Source: CAYJKB01 sp964370625 (GTDB lineage Bacteria; Bacillota; Clostridia; Oscillospirales; Butyricicoccaceae). Taken from it: 8,007 nt of DNA. The notes under the pieces are model-generated. The model did no database searches. It saw nothing but the letters and a program-made list of their open reading frames with translations, and was not told the origin of the DNA. Position numbers and translations under genes: made by a program. The stretch covers positions 1 through 8,007 of the forward strand of contig CAYJKB010000066.1 in NCBI GenBank assembly GCA_964370625.1, written 5' to 3'. Below are positions 5,532 through 8,007 of the stretch, one piece after another. Position 1 is the stretch's first letter. Each line of letters begins with the position of its first letter.

Positions 5532-6929
5532 ATGAAACTTTGGTCAGGACGTTTTGACAAAGAAACGGATAGTACAGTTAATGATTTTAATTCATCTATA
5601 ATGTTTGATATGCGTTTATATCGTCAAGATATTGAAGGCTCAATAGCTCATGCCACTATGCTTGGCAGACAAGGTATAATAGAACAAAGTGAAGCTGAAA
5701 AAATCGTTGATGGACTTATTGCTATTTTAAAAGATATAGAAAATGGTAAAATTGAATTTTCGCTTGATAACGAAGATATTCACATGAATATTGAAACGTT
5801 TTTAACACAGCGTATAGGGGATACAGGAAAAAGACTTCATACAGCACGTAGCCGTAATGACCAAGTTGCACTAGATATGAGATTATATACAAAAGAACAA
5901 ATCAAAGAAATTACAGTTTTAGTGTTAAATTTACTTCGTGCATTAGCTAAAAGTGCATCTGAAAATACTGATGCTGTTATGCCATCTTATACACATCTGC
6001 AACGTGCACAACCATCAACTTTTGCTCATTATATGATGGCTTATGCACAAATGCTACGTCGTGATGTGGGCAGACTTTGTGATTGTCTTGATAGAATGGA
6101 CGAGTCACCACTTGGTGCTGGTGCATTATGTGGCACAACTTATCCGATTGACCGTTCTTTCGTAGCAGAAAAACTTGGATTTTCTGCTGTAACGGAAAAC
6201 AGCTTAGACTCTGTTTCAGACAGAGATTATTGTATAGAACTTGCATCAGCGTTATCAATTTTAATGATGCATTTATCACGTTTATCAGAAGAAATTATTG
6301 CTTGGTGTTCTTGGGAATTTAAGTTTGTAGACCTTGATGATGCATATTCTACAGGTTCTTCAATTATGCCACAGAAGAAAAATCCTGATATTTGTGAACT
6401 TGTTCGAGGTAAAACAGGACGTGTTTATGGCTCACTTATTACACTACTTACAGTAATGAAAGCATTACCACTTGCATATAACAAAGATATGCAAGAGGAT
6501 AAAGAAGCAGTTTTTGATGCGATTGACACAGTAAAACAATGTTTAACTGTATTTACACCGATGTTTGAAACAATGACACTTAACCGCAAAAATATGCGTG
6601 CAGCAGCTGCTGGTGGATTTATCAACGCTACTGACTGTGCAGATTATTTAACTAAAAAAGGTATTCCGTTCCGTGATGCATATATGATTGTTGGTAAACT
6701 TGTAAATTCTTGCATTGAAAACGGAAAAACATTAGAAAGCCTAACGATTGAAGAATACAAAGCAGTATCACAGCATTTTGGCGATGATATTTACCACGCA
6801 CTAGATCTTACAACTTGTGTAAATGAACGTACTTCTGTTGGTGGTCCATCTGCAAGCGAAGTCGAACGTCAAATTGCTGTAGTAAATGACTTTGTAGACA
6901 GTATGGAGGAATATATAAATGAAAACTAA
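5532..6929 (+). CDS. argH: argininosuccinate lyase
   Basis: Splits argininosuccinate into arginine and fumarate, the last step of arginine synthesis; a cytoplasmic tetramer of the fumarase/aspartase superfamily. At 465 residues the length is normal. Seen in order: LWSGRFDKETD (3-13), the substrate-binding HTARSRNDQV (103-112), YTHLQRAQP (153-161) with the conserved active-site Thr-His region, and the superfamily signature GSSIMPQKKNPD (275-286), the flexible loop carrying the catalytic serine. TSVGGPS near the C-terminus is also typical. The ATG at 5532 follows an AAAGGAA site by about 10 nt and matches the standard family start. It overlaps argC by 11 nt, so the two are one operon. It is separated from argG by two small genes and a 746-bp repeat-rich gap. 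Confidence 0.98.
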   Translation: MKLWSGRFDKETDSTVNDFNSSIMFDMRLYRQDIEGSIAHATMLGRQGIIEQSEAEKIVDGLIAILKDIENGKIEFSLDNEDIHMNIETFLTQRIGDTGKRLHTARSRNDQVALDMRLYTKEQIKEITVLVLNLLRALAKSASENTDAVMPSYTHLQRAQPSTFAHYMMAYAQMLRRDVGRLCDCLDRMDESPLGAGALCGTTYPIDRSFVAEKLGFSAVTENSLDSVSDRDYCIELASALSILMMHLSRLSEEIIAWCSWEFKFVDLDDAYSTGSSIMPQKKNPDICELVRGKTGRVYGSLITLLTVMKALPLAYNKDMQEDKEAVFDAIDTVKQCLTVFTPMFETMTLNRKNMRAAAAGGFINATDCADYLTKKGIPFRDAYMIVGKLVNSCIENGKTLESLTIEEYKAVSQHFGDDIYHALDLTTCVNERTSVGGPSASEVERQIAVVNDFVDSMEEYINEN

Positions 6930-7953
6930 AGTAGGTATTATCGGTGCGACTGGTTATGCTGGTGCTGAACTTATTCGTATTTTATATTCTCACCCAATGG
7001 TAGAACTTCATAAAATTGCATCAGTTAGTTTTACAGGGCAAAAGATAAGCGACATCTATCCTGCACTTAGTGGGTATTTTGAAGATGTGCTGTGTCCTGT
7101 TGATGAAGTAATCGCTGGATGTGATGTGATTTTTGCAGCTGTGCCACATGGAGTAAGTCAACCACTTGCTGAAAATTGTGATAAAGCGGGAAAATACTTT
7201 ATTGACCTCGGTGCTGATTTTAGAATTAAATCAGAAGAAACTTATGAAAAATGGTATGGTGTAAAATTTACTGATAAAGAACTTCATGAGCGTGCAGTTT
7301 ATGGACTTTGTGAAGTTTATCGTGATGATATTAAAGGTAAAAAAATCGTTGCAAACCCTGGTTGTTATCCAACTGCGACAGCTTTAGGGTTATACCCATC
7401 ACTTAAAAATAATTTATGTGATACATCAATGATTATTGTTGATGCAAAATCTGGTGCAACAGGTGCAGGACGTGGACTTTCTCAAGATACACATTTTTGT
7501 GATTTAAACGAAGCGTTTCATCCTTATAAAGCTGGGGCACACCGTCATACACCGGAAATTGAACAAACTCTGTCAAATATGGCAGAAAAAGATGTAAAAA
7601 TCACATTTGTACCTCATTTGTTGCCTATAAATCGTGGTATTATTTCTACGATTTACGCAAAGAAAAATGATTACAGCTTAACAGAAATTCATGATATTTA
7701 TACTAAATGTTATCAAAATGACAAGTTTGTAACTGTATTACCACTTGGTAAAAACGCTGATTTAAAAAATGTTGCATATTCAAATAACTGTCATATATCA
7801 TTACATGAAGATGAACATACAGGTATGCTGGTTATTGCCTCGGCAATAGATAATATTGTAAAAGGTGCATCTGGTCAAGCTGTGCAAAACATGAATTTAA
7901 TGTTAGGTTTTGAGGAGGATATGGGGCTTATGTTCCCATCGCCTTGTATTTAA
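6919..7953 (+). CDS. argC: N-acetyl-gamma-glutamyl-phosphate reductase
   Basis: Reduces N-acetylglutamyl phosphate with NADPH to N-acetylglutamate semialdehyde, the third step of ornithine/arginine synthesis, in the cytoplasm. The 344-residue protein is full length for the common (type 1) form. An N-terminal Rossmann motif GIIGATGYAG (6-15) binds NADP. ANPGCYPT (145-152) carries the catalytic Cys149. KSGATGAGR (177-185) and GAHRHTPE (206-213, with the catalytic histidine) complete the active site, and the C-terminal VKGASGQAVQNMNLMLG (314-330) is the usual closing helix. The ATG at 6919 has GGAGGA (6905-6910) eight bases upstream, inside argH; the 11-nt overlap suggests translational coupling. 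In many Firmicutes argC is followed by argJ, argB and argD, which may lie beyond the window. Confidence 0.98.
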   Translation: MKTKVGIIGATGYAGAELIRILYSHPMVELHKIASVSFTGQKISDIYPALSGYFEDVLCPVDEVIAGCDVIFAAVPHGVSQPLAENCDKAGKYFIDLGADFRIKSEETYEKWYGVKFTDKELHERAVYGLCEVYRDDIKGKKIVANPGCYPTATALGLYPSLKNNLCDTSMIIVDAKSGATGAGRGLSQDTHFCDLNEAFHPYKAGAHRHTPEIEQTLSNMAEKDVKITFVPHLLPINRGIISTIYAKKNDYSLTEIHDIYTKCYQNDKFVTVLPLGKNADLKNVAYSNNCHISLHEDEHTGMLVIASAIDNIVKGASGQAVQNMNLMLGFEEDMGLMFPSPCI

Positions 7954-7981
7954 TCTTTGCCAAGAGGGCAGATTTTTGGCA
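7954..7981 (+). repeat. element-terminus-like sequence with small hairpin after argC
   Basis: TCTTTGCCAAGA (7954-7965) is identical to the sequence at the outer edge of element copy A (2389-2400), in the same orientation, and begins at the base after the argC stop. It forms TGCCAA/TTGGCA (7958-7963, 7976-7981) around a 12-nt loop. After the shared 12 bases similarity to copy A fades. It may be the edge of a related element continuing past the window, or a weak terminator; the following sequence is T-rich but not a clean T-run. Confidence 0.4.
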
Positions 7982-8007
7982 TAATATATGCTTTCTTTTC
8001 TTTTTGT

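Noticed and set aside
5977..6625. minus-strand open frames inside argH
   Set aside because: Antisense shadows of conserved lyase motifs, without initiation signals.

Overview
The window is an AT-rich chromosomal segment, most likely from a Clostridia-type Firmicute (Oscillospirales or Lachnospirales are guesses from the look of the proteins). The reasons are strong AGGAG-type ribosome binding sites, sigma-A-like promoters, Gram-positive-type PncB and ArgG/H/C proteins, and short GC-rich palindromic repeats of a kind seen in that class. All genes are intact; there are no rRNA, tRNA, CRISPR or transposase genes.

Left part (1-2342, minus strand): an alpha/beta hydrolase of the monoacylglycerol lipase/lysophospholipase type, followed by pncB (nicotinate phosphoribosyltransferase, NAD salvage). 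pncB has its own well-formed promoter in the 72-bp gap.

Middle (2343-5531): a divergent intergenic region, then argG on the plus strand with a strong promoter and two tandem ARG-box-like sequences just upstream. Two small genes follow argG: a two-helix membrane protein and a YbjQ/UPF0145 protein, whose genes overlap by 20 nt. This argG module is bracketed by two copies of a 305-bp non-coding element in inverted orientation (2396-2700 and 5065-5369). By hand alignment they differ at about 25 positions with no indels. The 746-bp gap before argH also holds an exact 30-bp direct repeat pair, a GTAGGG-type palindrome, the second element copy and a short hairpin-rich argH leader.

Right part (5532-7953, plus strand): argH and argC, overlapping by 11 nt. 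ArgC makes N-acetylglutamate semialdehyde early in the arginine pathway. ArgG and ArgH do the last two steps (citrulline + aspartate to argininosuccinate to arginine + fumarate). The remaining arg genes probably lie to the right of the window.

No new protein system is apparent. The most interesting signals are non-coding: the inverted element pair around argG, a compensatory base change in one of its hairpins, the tandem ARG-like boxes, and the repeat-flanked structured stretch after the ybjQ-like gene.
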